From Paraburkholderia phenazinium (GTDB lineage: Bacteria; Pseudomonadota; Gammaproteobacteria; Burkholderiales; Burkholderiaceae): DNA of 64,000 bases. This document shows, in pieces, positions 52,153 through 62,902 of this stretch. The notes beneath the pieces are model-generated. The model was not told the DNA's origin. It saw only the letters and a program-made list of their open reading frames with translations, and did no database searches. Every line of letters begins with the position of its first letter. Positions within the stretch are counted from its first letter, which is position 1. The DNA lies in assembly GCF_900142845.1 (NCBI RefSeq), contig NZ_FSRU01000002.1, positions 2,480,001 through 2,544,000 of the forward strand, in the 5' to 3' direction. The translations under genes were made by a program, and so were the position numbers.

Positions 52153-53679
52153 TCAGCCCAGATCGACCGGCACAAAAATCTGTGCGTTGTCGCGCTGGAT
52201 CAGCAAGGCGATGCTGTTGCCCGCCTGAGCGATCATCTGCTTGAGCTGATCGACCGTCGTCACCGGACGGCCGTTGACCGCCAGAATGACGTCGCCCGGT
52301 TGAATGCCGGCGTTCTCAGCCGCACCGCCCGACTGTTGCACCAGCAGACCGTGCGACACGGAGGCGCTGTTCTTTTCGTCCGGCGTGAGCGGCCGAACCG
52401 CCACACCGAGACGTCCCTGGACCTGCTCGGGCGCATTGTCGTTCTTCGCGACCTTGGCATCCGACATGGAACCGATGGTCACCTTGATGTCCTTGCTTGC
52501 CTTGTCGCGCCACACGGTCACGGTCGCCGTGCTGCCGGGCGCGAGGCTCGCCACCTGCGAAGGCAGGTCAGTCGAATCCGCCACCGGCGAACCGTTCACC
52601 GCGGTGATCACGTCGCCGGGCTGCAGACCCGCCTTGGCGGCCGGCCCGCCCGCATCCACCGAGCTGACCAGTGCGCCGTTCGGCGTCTTGAGGCCGAACG
52701 AGTTGGCCAGCGTCTGGTTCAAGCCCTGCACCGCGACACCCAGGCGCCCGCGGCTCACATGGCCGGTCTTGACGAGGTCGTCCTTGACCTTGATCGCCTC
52801 GTTGATCGGAATCGCGAACGACAGGCCCTGGAAGCCGCCGGTCTGCGAGTAGATCATCGAATTGATGCCAATCACCTCACCCTGCAGGTTGAACAGCGGG
52901 CCACCCGAGTTGCCGGGATTGACCGGCACGTCGGTCTGGATGAACGGCGTGTAGTTTTCGTTCGGCAGCGAGCGCGATTTCGCGCTGATGATGCCCGAGG
53001 TGACCGTGTTGTCGAAGCCGTACGGCGAGCCGATTGCCACGACCCACTGGCCGACCTTGCTCTGGTTCGGATCGCCGATCTTGACGGTAGGCAGGTTGCT
53101 CGCGTCGATCTTCAACACGGCGACGTCCGACTGCTTGTCCGCGCCGACCACCTTCGCCCGGAATTCGCGCTTGTCGGTCAGCTTGACCGTGACGACGTTG
53201 GCGCCGTCGACAACGTGCGCGTTGGTCAGGATGTAGCCGTCGCTGCTGACGATGAAGCCCGAGCCGAGACTCGCGCTCGGCTGGTCGGACTGATCGCCGC
53301 CGTCGCCACCGCCGCCCTGCATGCCGGGCATGCCGCCGAAGAAGTGCTTGTAGAACTGGTAAAACGGATCGCTCGGATCGATCGGCAGTTGCTGCGCATT
53401 GCCGGCATTGCCGGCATTGTCGCCGCCGCTGCGCACCGCGGTCTGCTTCACCACGTGCTTGGCGCTGATGTTGACGACGGCCGGGCCATACGTTTCAACC
53501 AGGCCGGAGAAATCGGGGATGCCGGTTTTTGCTGCGGCCTCGGCAGGCATCATCGCGGCCTGCGCCTGGGTGATGACCTGAGGCGCGGGGACATCGCGAT
53601 GGCCCGCCACATAGCCGGCGGACAACGCCACGGCAACTGCAACGGCAACAGCGCTGCGGGACAGGGTTTTCGCATTCAT
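52153..53679 (-). CDS. degP: Do-like periplasmic serine protease (DegP/MucD)
   Basis: 508 residues: N-terminal signal/anchor (1-25), trypsin-like domain with His155 (T-N-A-H-V-V), Asp185 (S-D-V-A-V-L-K) and Ser258 (G-N-S-G-G-P-L), then two PDZ domains (G-R-L-G-V-A-V repeats). It degrades and refolds misfolded envelope proteins. A Gly/Asp-rich insert at about 115-135 is typical for Burkholderiales. The two-component system lies 160 bases upstream on the same strand, so envelope stress control is plausible. Confidence 0.95.
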   Translation of the reverse strand: MNAKTLSRSAVAVAVAVALSAGYVAGHRDVPAPQVITQAQAAMMPAEAAAKTGIPDFSGLVETYGPAVVNISAKHVVKQTAVRSGGDNAGNAGNAQQLPIDPSDPFYQFYKHFFGGMPGMQGGGGDGGDQSDQPSASLGSGFIVSSDGYILTNAHVVDGANVVTVKLTDKREFRAKVVGADKQSDVAVLKIDASNLPTVKIGDPNQSKVGQWVVAIGSPYGFDNTVTSGIISAKSRSLPNENYTPFIQTDVPVNPGNSGGPLFNLQGEVIGINSMIYSQTGGFQGLSFAIPINEAIKVKDDLVKTGHVSRGRLGVAVQGLNQTLANSFGLKTPNGALVSSVDAGGPAAKAGLQPGDVITAVNGSPVADSTDLPSQVASLAPGSTATVTVWRDKASKDIKVTIGSMSDAKVAKNDNAPEQVQGRLGVAVRPLTPDEKNSASVSHGLLVQQSGGAAENAGIQPGDVILAVNGRPVTTVDQLKQMIAQAGNSIALLIQRDNAQIFVPVDLG

Positions 53680-53839
53680 CGTGTACTCCTGACAGGGAGA
53701 AAGGCTTTGGGGATGGGATGAAGCGTACGTGCTATCGCTTAAAGGAGTCTTAAACAGTGGAACTCCCGCAGATCTGCTCGCTTTTCCTTACCGCGCGCCG
53801 CAAATTTTCTTCGGCGCATAGCCCTGAGATCGAAGGCGA

Positions 53840-55141
53840 TCAGAACCGCACGCTGACCTCGAGACCGCCCGCGGGCGAGTCGCCCAACATGACGCTCGCG
53901 CCATGTTGAAGCGCAATCCGGCGCACGATGGCGAGTCCCAGGCCGCTGCCCGAGACATCGGTACGCGCGCGGTCGGCGCTCTCCCCGGCGCGATAGAAAC
54001 GATCGAATACGCGCTCGCGTTCGGCAGGCGGAATGCCCGGTCCGTTATCGGCGATGCGCACCACCGGATGGCCCGCGTCGACCAGCAGGCTCACGTCCAC
54101 ACGACCGCCGCGCGGCGTATATTTGGTTGCGTTGTCCACCAGATTGTTGAGCATCACGCGCAGCGCATCGGGGTCGCCGATCACAGTGGCGGCCTCGTTC
54201 GCCTCGACGCCCAGATCGACGCCACGCTGCTGCGCAAGCGGCGTGTAGGCCAGCACGCAATCCGCGAGCAGCGCGTGCAGATCGATCGCCTTGGTTTGCG
54301 TGTGGCCGTCCGGTTCCGAGCGCGCCAGCGCCAGCAACTGTTCGGCGAGCCGCGTGGCGCGCGTGACGCCGGCTTGCAGATCCGTCAGCGCTTCGCGGCG
54401 GGTGGCGTCGTCGGTGGCGCGCGCCACCAGTTGGGTCTGGATCTGCACGGCGGCGAGCGGCGTGCGCAGTTCGTGCGCGGCATCGGCGACGAAGGCTTTC
54501 TGCGTATCGAGTGCCGTGGCGAGCCGCTGCAGCAGACCGTTGAGCGCGCGCACCAGCGGCTGCACTTCGAGCGGCAGACGGCTGTCAGGCAAAGGATCGA
54601 GCGCTTCGGGATGCCGTGTTTCGAGCGCGCCGGTCACCCGGCGCAGCGGCCTGAGCCCGCGACCGACCACCACCCACACCGCCAGCCCGAGCAGCGGCAG
54701 CAACACGATCAGCGGCCACAGCGTGCGTAACGCGACGTTGGCGGCAAGCCGGTTGCGCACCGACACAGGCTGCGCCAGTTGCACGACGTTGTCGCCGACG
54801 ATCGCGCCGTAGACGCGCCAGTCGCCACGATCGGTGCGCTCCGTCGAAAAGCCGAGTTCCGCGCGCGGCGCGAGCGGCGCGCGCGGCCGCGAGTAGTACA
54901 TCAACGCGCCGTTGCGATTCCAGATCTGCAGCACGATGCCCTCGTCGCCGGTATCGCGCGAGCCGAGCACCTGCGAGAACGGCTCGGACGGCAACGCTTC
55001 CGCGATCTCCTGCAACTGGTAATCGAACAGCTCGTTGGCTTCGGCGAGCGCCTGGCGGTAGATCAGCCAGCCGGCAATACCGACGCCCAGCAACACGATG
55101 GCGAGCAGCCAGAACAGCAATTGACGGCGAATGGAACGCAT
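53840..55141 (-). CDS. Sensor histidine kinase (QseC/TctE-like)
   Basis: 433 residues. Two membrane segments (about 8-28 and 142-160) enclose a periplasmic sensor of about 110 residues; HAMP follows; the H-box is A-D-A-A-H-E-L-R-T-P-L with phospho-accepting His223; N-, G1- and G2-boxes (N-L-V-D-N-A-T-K-Y, D-N-G-P-G-I, G-S-G-L-G-L-A-I-V) are intact. It phosphorylates the regulator encoded four bases upstream in the transcript. Signal unknown. Confidence 0.9.
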   Translation of the reverse strand: MRSIRRQLLFWLLAIVLLGVGIAGWLIYRQALAEANELFDYQLQEIAEALPSEPFSQVLGSRDTGDEGIVLQIWNRNGALMYYSRPRAPLAPRAELGFSTERTDRGDWRVYGAIVGDNVVQLAQPVSVRNRLAANVALRTLWPLIVLLPLLGLAVWVVVGRGLRPLRRVTGALETRHPEALDPLPDSRLPLEVQPLVRALNGLLQRLATALDTQKAFVADAAHELRTPLAAVQIQTQLVARATDDATRREALTDLQAGVTRATRLAEQLLALARSEPDGHTQTKAIDLHALLADCVLAYTPLAQQRGVDLGVEANEAATVIGDPDALRVMLNNLVDNATKYTPRGGRVDVSLLVDAGHPVVRIADNGPGIPPAERERVFDRFYRAGESADRARTDVSGSGLGLAIVRRIALQHGASVMLGDSPAGGLEVSVRF

Positions 55142-55145
55142 CGGC

Positions 55146-55808
55146 TCAGGCGTCCTTCGCGATCATGTAGCCGAGACCTCGCACGTTGCGGATCAGGTCG
55201 GCGCCGAGCTTCTTGCGCAGCGCGTGGATATACACCTCGACGGTATTGCTGCCGATTTCCTCGCCCCAGCCGTACATCTTTTCTTCGAGCTGGCTCTTCG
55301 ACAACACGGCGCCCGGCCGCGCAATCAGCGCCTCGAGCAGCGCGAATTCGCGCGCCGACAGCGCCACCGGCGCGCCCGCGAGCGTGACCTGGTGCGACGC
55401 GGGGTCGAGCGTGAGGGTGCCGTGGCGGATGGTCGAATCGCTGCGGCCCGACTGGCGGCGAATCAGCGCGCGCATGCGGGCGCCGAGTTCGTCGAGATCG
55501 AACGGTTTGACGAGGTAATCGTCGGCGCCGGCGTCGAGTCCTTTGACGCGATCGGCCACGGCATCGCGCGCCGTGACGATCAGCACGGGCAGCGTGTGGC
55601 CGCGGGCGCGCAGCGCGCGCAGCACATCGAGGCCGTCGCGCTTGGGCAGGCCCAGGTCGAGCAGAACCAGATCGTAAGGTTCGCCGCCGGCCGCGCTGAG
55701 CGCCGCCTCGCCGTCCTCCACCCAGTCGACGGCAAAGCCTTCGCCGCGCAGCGCCTTGCGCACGCCCTCGGCAATCATCCGGTCGTCTTCGACTAGCAAT
55801 ATGCGCAT
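55146..55808 (-). CDS. OmpR-family response regulator (QseB/TctD-like)
   Basis: 220 residues. Receiver domain with acidic pocket E-D-D, phospho-accepting Asp51 in L-L-D-L-G-L-P and Lys in L-V-K-P-F; C-terminal winged helix (L-S-A-R-E-F-A-L-L-E-A-L-I, V-E-V-Y-I-H-A-L-R-K-K). Start at 55808 where the fold begins. First gene of the pair, divergent from dacB; a 17-base inverted repeat lies between. Confidence 0.93.
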   Translation of the reverse strand: MRILLVEDDRMIAEGVRKALRGEGFAVDWVEDGEAALSAAGGEPYDLVLLDLGLPKRDGLDVLRALRARGHTLPVLIVTARDAVADRVKGLDAGADDYLVKPFDLDELGARMRALIRRQSGRSDSTIRHGTLTLDPASHQVTLAGAPVALSAREFALLEALIARPGAVLSKSQLEEKMYGWGEEIGSNTVEVYIHALRKKLGADLIRNVRGLGYMIAKDA

Positions 55809-55997
55809 GGCTCTACGATTCCGAAACATTCATGATGCCGCATTCTAGCGCCCGGCCCGGGCTCGTGCGATTGGACCCCCGTCGATTGCTGCAGGTGCGA
55901 TGCAATTTCACCGCATGGCCGCGGCATGTCTCTACAATGAGCGCTTTTGCGTAACGCGCCATGCGGCTCCGGCTCAGTGACCCCATGGCGGCACGCA

Positions 55998-56062
55998 CAA
56001 GTAATGTAACGGCCTCGCATATGGCGATGAAGATTTGCTGCGCGCGGCCGTTACACCACTTG
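55998..56062. repeat. 17-base inverted repeat with 31-base spacer
   Basis: Arms CAAGTAATGTAACGGCC (55998-56014) and GGCCGTTACACCACTTG (56046-56062) match as an inverted repeat with two mismatches; the inner ten bases pair perfectly. It lies in the 325-base divergent region 55809-56133 between the response regulator and dacB, the only conspicuous element there. It could be a regulator site, a cruciform or a mobile-element trace. Confidence 0.75.
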
Positions 56063-56133
56063 CATGCCCTACATGAGCGCAGCGCTTGGCGCGCCGCGCT
56101 TCAGCCGTGACTCTTTGGTTTTTTCGCCCGTTC

Positions 56134-57765
56134 ATGACGCACGCCTTTCTGTCTTTTCTCGTCCGCCGCCTCGCGCCGTCCGCCCCGCCGTACGCCCCTT
56201 CATCCGTCCCATTTGCCGCCGCTGCGCGGCGCGCTCCGCTGGGCGCCGCCGCCCTGCTGCTCGCGTGCGCCGCGCTCGCATGCGCCACGCCGGCGCAGGC
56301 CCGCATCAAGGCCAAGCATCCTTCGGTCAACGTCAGCACTGTGCTGCCGGCCACCGTCATGGCCGGCCTCGCGCACGCCCACGTGCCGCTGTCCGCGATC
56401 AGCGTGGTGATCGAGAAAGTCGGCGACCGCACGCCGATCGTCGCACTCAACGCCGGCAAGCCGATGATGCCCGCCTCGACGATGAAGCTCGTCACCACCT
56501 ACTCGGGCCTGTCGATCCTCGGGCCCGACTATCGCTGGCGCACCAGCGCCTATGCGGACGGCAATCTCGACGCCAGCGGCATCCTGCACGGCAATCTGTA
56601 TATCCAGGGCACCGGCGACCCGAAGCTCGTGCCCGAAGAACTGATCGATCTCGTGCAGAAGATCCGCAAGGCCGGCATCAACGGCATCGACGGCGCGCTG
56701 GTGCTCGACAAGCGCTATTTCGACCCGTCGACGCGCGACCTGCCGCCGTTCGACGACGACGCGACCGCGCCCTACAACGTGGGCCCCGATCCGCTGCTCT
56801 ACGCCTTCAAGTCGCTCTCGTTCACGCTCACGCCGTCGCCCGACGGCAGCGTCGCGATCGACGTGATCCCCGCGCTCGCGCAACTGCAGATCGACAACCA
56901 GTTGCACGCCACGGGTGGACCCTGCCGCGGCGAACTACCTACTCCGGCTGTGACGCCGCAACCGAACGGCACGGTGATCGCATCGTTTGCCGGCGACTAC
57001 GCCGAGCGCTGCGGGCCGCGCACCCTCAACGTGGCGGTGCTCGATCACTCGGCCTTTTTTGCGGGCGGTTTCCTCGCGCTATGGCAGCAGACCGGCGGCA
57101 CCTTCACCGGTGCGACCCGCGAAGGTCCGGTGCCGGCCGAGGCGCGCCTGATCGCCACGCATGAGGGGCCGGTGCTCTCCGACATCGTTCGCGACATCAA
57201 CAAGTTCAGCAACAACACGATGGCGCGCAACCTGTTCCTGACGATCGGCGCAGTCACCAGCAAGCCGCCCGCGACACCGGAAAAATCCGCGCACGCGATC
57301 GAAGCGTTCCTGCAGAAGAGCGGCCTGAACATGGAGTACCTGTCGCTCGACAACGGCTCGGGCCTGTCGCGCGACGAGCACATCACGGCGCTCTCGCTGG
57401 CGGATCTGTTGCAGGCGGCCAACGCGAGCCCGGTCGCGCAGGTGTTCGTCGATTCACTGCCGGTGGCGGGCGTCGACGGCACGATGCGCAACCGTTTGAC
57501 CTCGCAACCCGTGGGCGGCAATGCGCACATCAAGACCGGCACGTTGCGCGACGTGCGCGCGATCGCCGGCTACGTGGCATCCGCAGACGGCGTGAGCTAC
57601 ATCGTGGTCAGCATCATCAACGATCCACACTCCGAGGCCGCGCGCGCGGCCCACGACGCGCTGCTCGAATGGGTCTATCAGGGACCCTCGCAACCGATGC
57701 AGGACGTGGCCGAGGAACCGCACAGCAAGCCCAGGAAAAACCCGCACAAGCGCACCCAGCATTGA
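56134..57765 (+). CDS. dacB: D-alanyl-D-alanine carboxypeptidase/endopeptidase (PBP4)
   Basis: 543 residues. Signal sequence of about 57 residues ending A-Q-A is longer than usual, so the true start may be later. SxxK is S-T-M-K (Ser115-Lys118), SxN is S-N-N in K-F-S-N-N-T-M-A-R, and KTG is in H-I-K-T-G-T-L. The large insert between SxxK and SxN is the PBP4/DacB type. It cleaves D-Ala and crosslinks of peptidoglycan. The C-terminal 30 residues are basic and non-conserved. Confidence 0.93.
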   Translation: MTHAFLSFLVRRLAPSAPPYAPSSVPFAAAARRAPLGAAALLLACAALACATPAQARIKAKHPSVNVSTVLPATVMAGLAHAHVPLSAISVVIEKVGDRTPIVALNAGKPMMPASTMKLVTTYSGLSILGPDYRWRTSAYADGNLDASGILHGNLYIQGTGDPKLVPEELIDLVQKIRKAGINGIDGALVLDKRYFDPSTRDLPPFDDDATAPYNVGPDPLLYAFKSLSFTLTPSPDGSVAIDVIPALAQLQIDNQLHATGGPCRGELPTPAVTPQPNGTVIASFAGDYAERCGPRTLNVAVLDHSAFFAGGFLALWQQTGGTFTGATREGPVPAEARLIATHEGPVLSDIVRDINKFSNNTMARNLFLTIGAVTSKPPATPEKSAHAIEAFLQKSGLNMEYLSLDNGSGLSRDEHITALSLADLLQAANASPVAQVFVDSLPVAGVDGTMRNRLTSQPVGGNAHIKTGTLRDVRAIAGYVASADGVSYIVVSIINDPHSEAARAAHDALLEWVYQGPSQPMQDVAEEPHSKPRKNPHKRTQH

Positions 57766-57959
57766 GGATTCCTTCTAGCGAAGCCATGCGCGACAAGCCG
57801 CAGAGCGTGTACGCTTGCGGCAGTGTTTGAAGCGCGCGTGAAACGCACCATGGCGCGCGCCGGTCGCGCGCCGCCTGCGGCAGCGTTGCCGGTTCAAACG
57901 ATAACGACAACGCCCGCTGCGGCATTCGCAGCGGTCAGGGACCACGGAGGAAGACGTCC

Positions 57960-58919
57960 ATGCAATTCGATGCCGAATTGCTGCTGCTCGCCATGGCGCC
58001 CGTCTTCCTTGCATGTATCGGCTGGGAGGCGTGGCACCTGCATCGCACGCGTCCCGAGGCGCGCCTTTACAGTTGGCGCGACACGCTGTGCAACGCCGCG
58101 CTCGCGCTGCTGCAGCAGGCCGCCGACAAAGTCGCGTGGCTCGCGATCATCCCCGTCTATGCGTATTGCTTCGACCACTTCCGCGTCTACACGTGGCAGC
58201 CGAGCTGGGTATCGTTCGTTGTGCTGTTCGTCGCGCAGGACCTGCTCTATTACGTGTTTCACCGCTGCAGTCACCGGGTCCGGTGGCTGTGGGCCGCGCA
58301 TGTGGTGCATCACTCGTCGGAGCGGATGAATTTTTCGACCGCCTTCCGCCAGAGCCTGATGTACCCGATCGCCGGCATGTGGCTGTTCTGGATCCCGCTC
58401 GCCGTCATGGGCTTTCCGCCCAGGCAGATTGTCGCCATCGTGCTGATCAATCTCGGCTTTCAGTTTTTCGTGCATACGCAGGCGATCGGCAAGCTCGGCT
58501 GGCTCGAATACGTGCTGAACACGCCGTCGATCCACCGCGTTCACCACGCCCGCAACGACCGCTATATCGATCGCAATTACGCCGGCGTGCTGGTGATCTG
58601 GGACCGGTTGTTCGGCAGCTACGTGGACGAGGATGCGCACGACGCGCCGGTGTACGGCATCGTCGAACCGCTGCACACCTACAACCCGCTGAAGGCGACG
58701 TTTCACGAATGGGCCTCGATGGGCGCCGACGTGCTGCGCGTTCAGGGCTGGCGCAACAAGCTGAGCGCGTTATTCGGGCCGCCCGCGTGGGCCGCTGCGT
58801 ATCACGCGTCGCTTGGCGCGCAGAACAGCGAGATCGCCGCGAACGCATCGGACAACCACGCATCTGCAAGCAACCGGTCAGCGTTTCAAACGCCCCGCAG
58901 ACCGGGGAAGATTCTGTAA
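57960..58919 (+). CDS. Membrane fatty acid hydroxylase/sterol desaturase family protein
   Basis: A 319-residue membrane protein with four or more hydrophobic segments. Histidine boxes H-R-C-S-H, H-V-V-H-H-S and H-R-V-H-H-A form the di-iron site of the family, which hydroxylates or desaturates lipids. The last 40 residues are hydrophilic. Start ATG follows GGAGGA. Substrate cannot be inferred; bacterial members act on fatty acids, carotenoids or hopanoid-related lipids. Confidence 0.88.
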   Translation: MQFDAELLLLAMAPVFLACIGWEAWHLHRTRPEARLYSWRDTLCNAALALLQQAADKVAWLAIIPVYAYCFDHFRVYTWQPSWVSFVVLFVAQDLLYYVFHRCSHRVRWLWAAHVVHHSSERMNFSTAFRQSLMYPIAGMWLFWIPLAVMGFPPRQIVAIVLINLGFQFFVHTQAIGKLGWLEYVLNTPSIHRVHHARNDRYIDRNYAGVLVIWDRLFGSYVDEDAHDAPVYGIVEPLHTYNPLKATFHEWASMGADVLRVQGWRNKLSALFGPPAWAAAYHASLGAQNSEIAANASDNHASASNRSAFQTPRRPGKIL

Positions 58920-58998
58920 GCTGTCGTCACGCCGCCGACGCGGTGGACGCCGCCTGCATCACATGGCAAAAGGCCACATACGAGGAGATGAAGTCAAC

Positions 58999-60243
58999 AT
59001 GAAACAACAGGGAATGAAACAACGGGGGCTGGTGCGCCTGACTCAGGTCGCGATCGCCAGCGCAGCCTTCGCCATGATTGCAGCCTGCGGCGGCGGCAGC
59101 AGCAACAACAGCAGCTCCAGCAGCGCCACGCCGGCGGGCGGTGTGAACCTGCAGGTCGTGTCGTTCGGCGACAGCCTCTCGGATGTGGGCACCTATTCGC
59201 CGGTCATTACGGCGGACTTCGGTGGCGGCCGCTTCACGACCAACCCGGGTGAAATCTGGACGCAAAAGGTCGCGGAATACTACGGCGGCACCTTGACGCC
59301 GGCCTACCTGGGCGGCTTCGGCCAGCCGTTGGCGGCAGCGGGCGGCTACGGCTACGCGCAGGGCGGCTCGGACGTCGTCAACGCAGAAGGCGAAGGCTGG
59401 GCGCCGAACAACCTGGCGGCAACGACGGTGCCGGTGCAGACCCAGGTGTCGGAATACCTGAGCGCGCATGGCAGCTTCAACGCGAACCAGCTTGTGTTGA
59501 TCAATGGCGGTGCGAACGACATCTTCCAGTACGCGACCACAGCCAATCTGACGGCACTCGCCACCGCGTTGCAGACGACCTATCCGCAACTCGTCGCGAA
59601 CGGGACGTTCCCGAACACCCAGGCCGGCCAGGTGGAGTTCATCGCTTACTACCTGCAGCAGAACAACACCCAGGTGGCGCAGGCCGCCGCCGCGCTTGCG
59701 ACGCAAATCCAGACCATCGTCAACTCGGGCGCGAAGCACGTGGTCCTGATGACCATACCCGACATCGGCCAGACCCCGCTCGGCGTCGCCGCGAACGCCC
59801 AGACGGCCGGCTCGGCCGCGCTGCTGACCGGCATCACCGCCGCCTATAACGGGGCGCTCGAGCAAGCTGTCGCGCCGCTGATCAAGTCCGGCACCGTGGT
59901 CCTCGCCGATGCGTTCACGTGGTTCGACACCGTCTTGCTGCCGAACTACCAGTCGCTCGGTTTCACGGTGTCGAACACGGGTACGGCGTGTAACCTGACG
60001 GCGATGGCCGCCAACGCCACCGCCTACGCCACGGCGAATCCCGCTGTGCTGAACGGCCTGACGCCGGCCGAGTACGGCTCGCAGTTCGCCTCGTCGCTGT
60101 TCTGCTCGCCGCAGAACTACACGGTGTCCGGTGCCGACCAGACCTACGTGTTCGCCGACACGGTTCACCCGACGACGCACACGCACGCGCTGTTCGCGCA
60201 GTACGTCGAACAGCAGATCGCTGCGACAGGCCTGGGCAAGTAA
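58999..60243 (+). CDS. GDSL/SGNH family lipoprotein esterase
   Basis: 414 residues. Signal peptide with lipobox I-A-A-C near residue 30, then a Ser/Asn/Gly-rich linker. GDSL block I is S-F-G-D-S-L-S-D-V-G, block III N-G-G-A-N-D-I, and the catalytic Asp/His block is D-T-V-H-P-T-T-H-T-H. The protein is probably anchored in the outer membrane or released, and hydrolyses esters (thermolabile-haemolysin/EstA-like). Start at 58999 preceded by GAGGAG. A terminator follows. Confidence 0.88.
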   Translation: MKQQGMKQRGLVRLTQVAIASAAFAMIAACGGGSSNNSSSSSATPAGGVNLQVVSFGDSLSDVGTYSPVITADFGGGRFTTNPGEIWTQKVAEYYGGTLTPAYLGGFGQPLAAAGGYGYAQGGSDVVNAEGEGWAPNNLAATTVPVQTQVSEYLSAHGSFNANQLVLINGGANDIFQYATTANLTALATALQTTYPQLVANGTFPNTQAGQVEFIAYYLQQNNTQVAQAAAALATQIQTIVNSGAKHVVLMTIPDIGQTPLGVAANAQTAGSAALLTGITAAYNGALEQAVAPLIKSGTVVLADAFTWFDTVLLPNYQSLGFTVSNTGTACNLTAMAANATAYATANPAVLNGLTPAEYGSQFASSLFCSPQNYTVSGADQTYVFADTVHPTTHTHALFAQYVEQQIAATGLGK

Positions 60244-60253
60244 GTCATGAGGG

Positions 60254-60286
60254 AAGCGGCGGGTCTGGGTGATCCGCTGCTTTTTT
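60254..60286 (+). terminator. Rho-independent terminator after the GDSL esterase gene
   Basis: AAGCGGCGG (60254-60262) pairs with CCGCTGCTT (60274-60282) with one G-T wobble, loop of 11 bases, followed by more T residues to 60286. Confidence 0.8.
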
Positions 60287-60474
60287 CACAGGCCGAGCAA
60301 GGCCTTCGCTTTCGGCATGGCCATCAGGATGATGTCCACCATTCCGTCCGCTTCTGCTTGCGTGATTGGAGGCAGTGGCTGGAGGCAGTGGCGCGGTGCA
60401 GGTGGTCTGGTTGCGCCGCGTGAGGGCGTCGCTGATCGGTTTGAGCGCGCCGGGTCCGAGACCGAGGCTGCCAC
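60286..60474 (-). other. Short open frame, possible gene remnant downstream of sua5
   Basis: 62 codons between sua5 and the esterase terminator. The first half is low-complexity, while the last 25 residues (T-Q-A-E-A-D-G-M-V-D-I-I-L-M-A-M) look protein-like. I recognise no family; it may be chance or a leftover C-terminus. Confidence 0.2.
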
Positions 60475-60489
60475 TGCTTTCGTGGGAAT

Positions 60490-61611
60490 CTACCCCTGTG
60501 CCTCGAATGCCGCCGCGGCCCGGCCGAGCCGGTCGTTCACCGCGATCCATTCGATCGTATCGGGCAGCTTTTCGATCAGGATGCGCGCGACGTTCGCGCG
60601 GTCGAGTGCCCGCAGCAAGCTGTACAGCTCGCGCGCATAGACATGAGGATCCTCGGGTGCCGCCATGAAGTGCACGCCGTCGGCGTCCGCCCAATGACCC
60701 GCGCGCGACACCCGTGCGACCAGGGCGACCCGCTCGCCCGCCTCGCGCGCCGCCAGCAAGGGCTCCAACGCTTCGAAAGGCAATAGTGCAAGCGGCGTGC
60801 GCGGCGCGTAGTGCGCCTTGAGCGTGCCGGAGGCACGCGGCGCCGTCGCATCCGAACCATCCGGCAGACGCGGCGCTTCGCCCAGCACCTCGGCAATATC
60901 CTGCGGCGTGACATGTCCCGGGCGCAGCAGCGCCGGAAAACCGCGCGACAGATCGAGGATGGTCGACTCGATGCCGACATCCGACGAGCCGCCATCGAGC
61001 ACGTGAATCGTGCCGCCGAACTCTTCGCGCACGTGTTGCGCCGTGGTCGGGCTGACATGCCCGAAGCGGTTCGCCGACGGCGCAGCCACGCCGCCATGAC
61101 CGCCGCGCAGCGCGCTGAACGCTTCGAGCAACGCTTGCGCCACCGGATGCGACGGACAGCGCAAACCCACCGAGTCCTGCCCACCGCTCACAGCCGCGGG
61201 AATATGCGCGGCACGTTTGAGGATCAGCGTGAGCGGCCCCGGCCAGAACGCATCGATCAAACGCAGCGCTTCGGGCGGCAGATGCTCGGCCCAATAACCC
61301 GGGTCGCCGTGCGGTGCGAGATGCACGATCACCGGATGATTCGCCGGCCGCCCCTTCGCCGCGTAGATGCGCGCCACCGCGTCCGGGCTTTGCGCGTCGC
61401 CGCCCAGTCCATAAACGGTTTCGGTGGGAAACGCGACGAGTTCGCCCGCGTCGAGCAACGCCGCGGCGTGCTCGATTTGCGCGGCGCTGACCGCCGGTTC
61501 TCCCGGCGTAGCGCCAGCGGGTTGGGTTGCTTCGGCGGCGCTCGCCGCCTGAGCAGCCGCCGCAGTCGCAGTCGTGTTCGCACGATCAGCAGGTTTGGCT
61601 TGATCCGGCAT
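60490..61611 (-). CDS. sua5: L-threonylcarbamoyladenylate synthase (Sua5/TsaC)
   Basis: 373 residues. It makes threonylcarbamoyl-AMP from threonine, bicarbonate and ATP for the t6A modification of tRNA, the substrate later cyclised by TcdA. After an Ala/Thr-rich lead of 40 residues, the YrdC domain has F-P-T-E-T-V-Y-G-L-G, K-G-R-P-A-N-H-P, and S-A-N-R-F-G-H-V-S-P; a Sua5 C-terminal domain follows (H-Y-A-P-R-T-P). It lies 13 bases after purK on the same strand, so it is co-transcribed. Confidence 0.93.
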   Translation of the reverse strand: MPDQAKPADRANTTATAAAAQAASAAEATQPAGATPGEPAVSAAQIEHAAALLDAGELVAFPTETVYGLGGDAQSPDAVARIYAAKGRPANHPVIVHLAPHGDPGYWAEHLPPEALRLIDAFWPGPLTLILKRAAHIPAAVSGGQDSVGLRCPSHPVAQALLEAFSALRGGHGGVAAPSANRFGHVSPTTAQHVREEFGGTIHVLDGGSSDVGIESTILDLSRGFPALLRPGHVTPQDIAEVLGEAPRLPDGSDATAPRASGTLKAHYAPRTPLALLPFEALEPLLAAREAGERVALVARVSRAGHWADADGVHFMAAPEDPHVYARELYSLLRALDRANVARILIEKLPDTIEWIAVNDRLGRAAAAFEAQG

Positions 61612-61624
61612 GATGGCGAGCGCG

Positions 61625-62833
<1,209 letters not shown>

Positions 62834-62902
62834 TCACGGGCGGCGCGTAGGGATACGCGCCGCACCGGGGGTCAGGCTAGGGACATCGGGATATCGTGGC
62901 GC

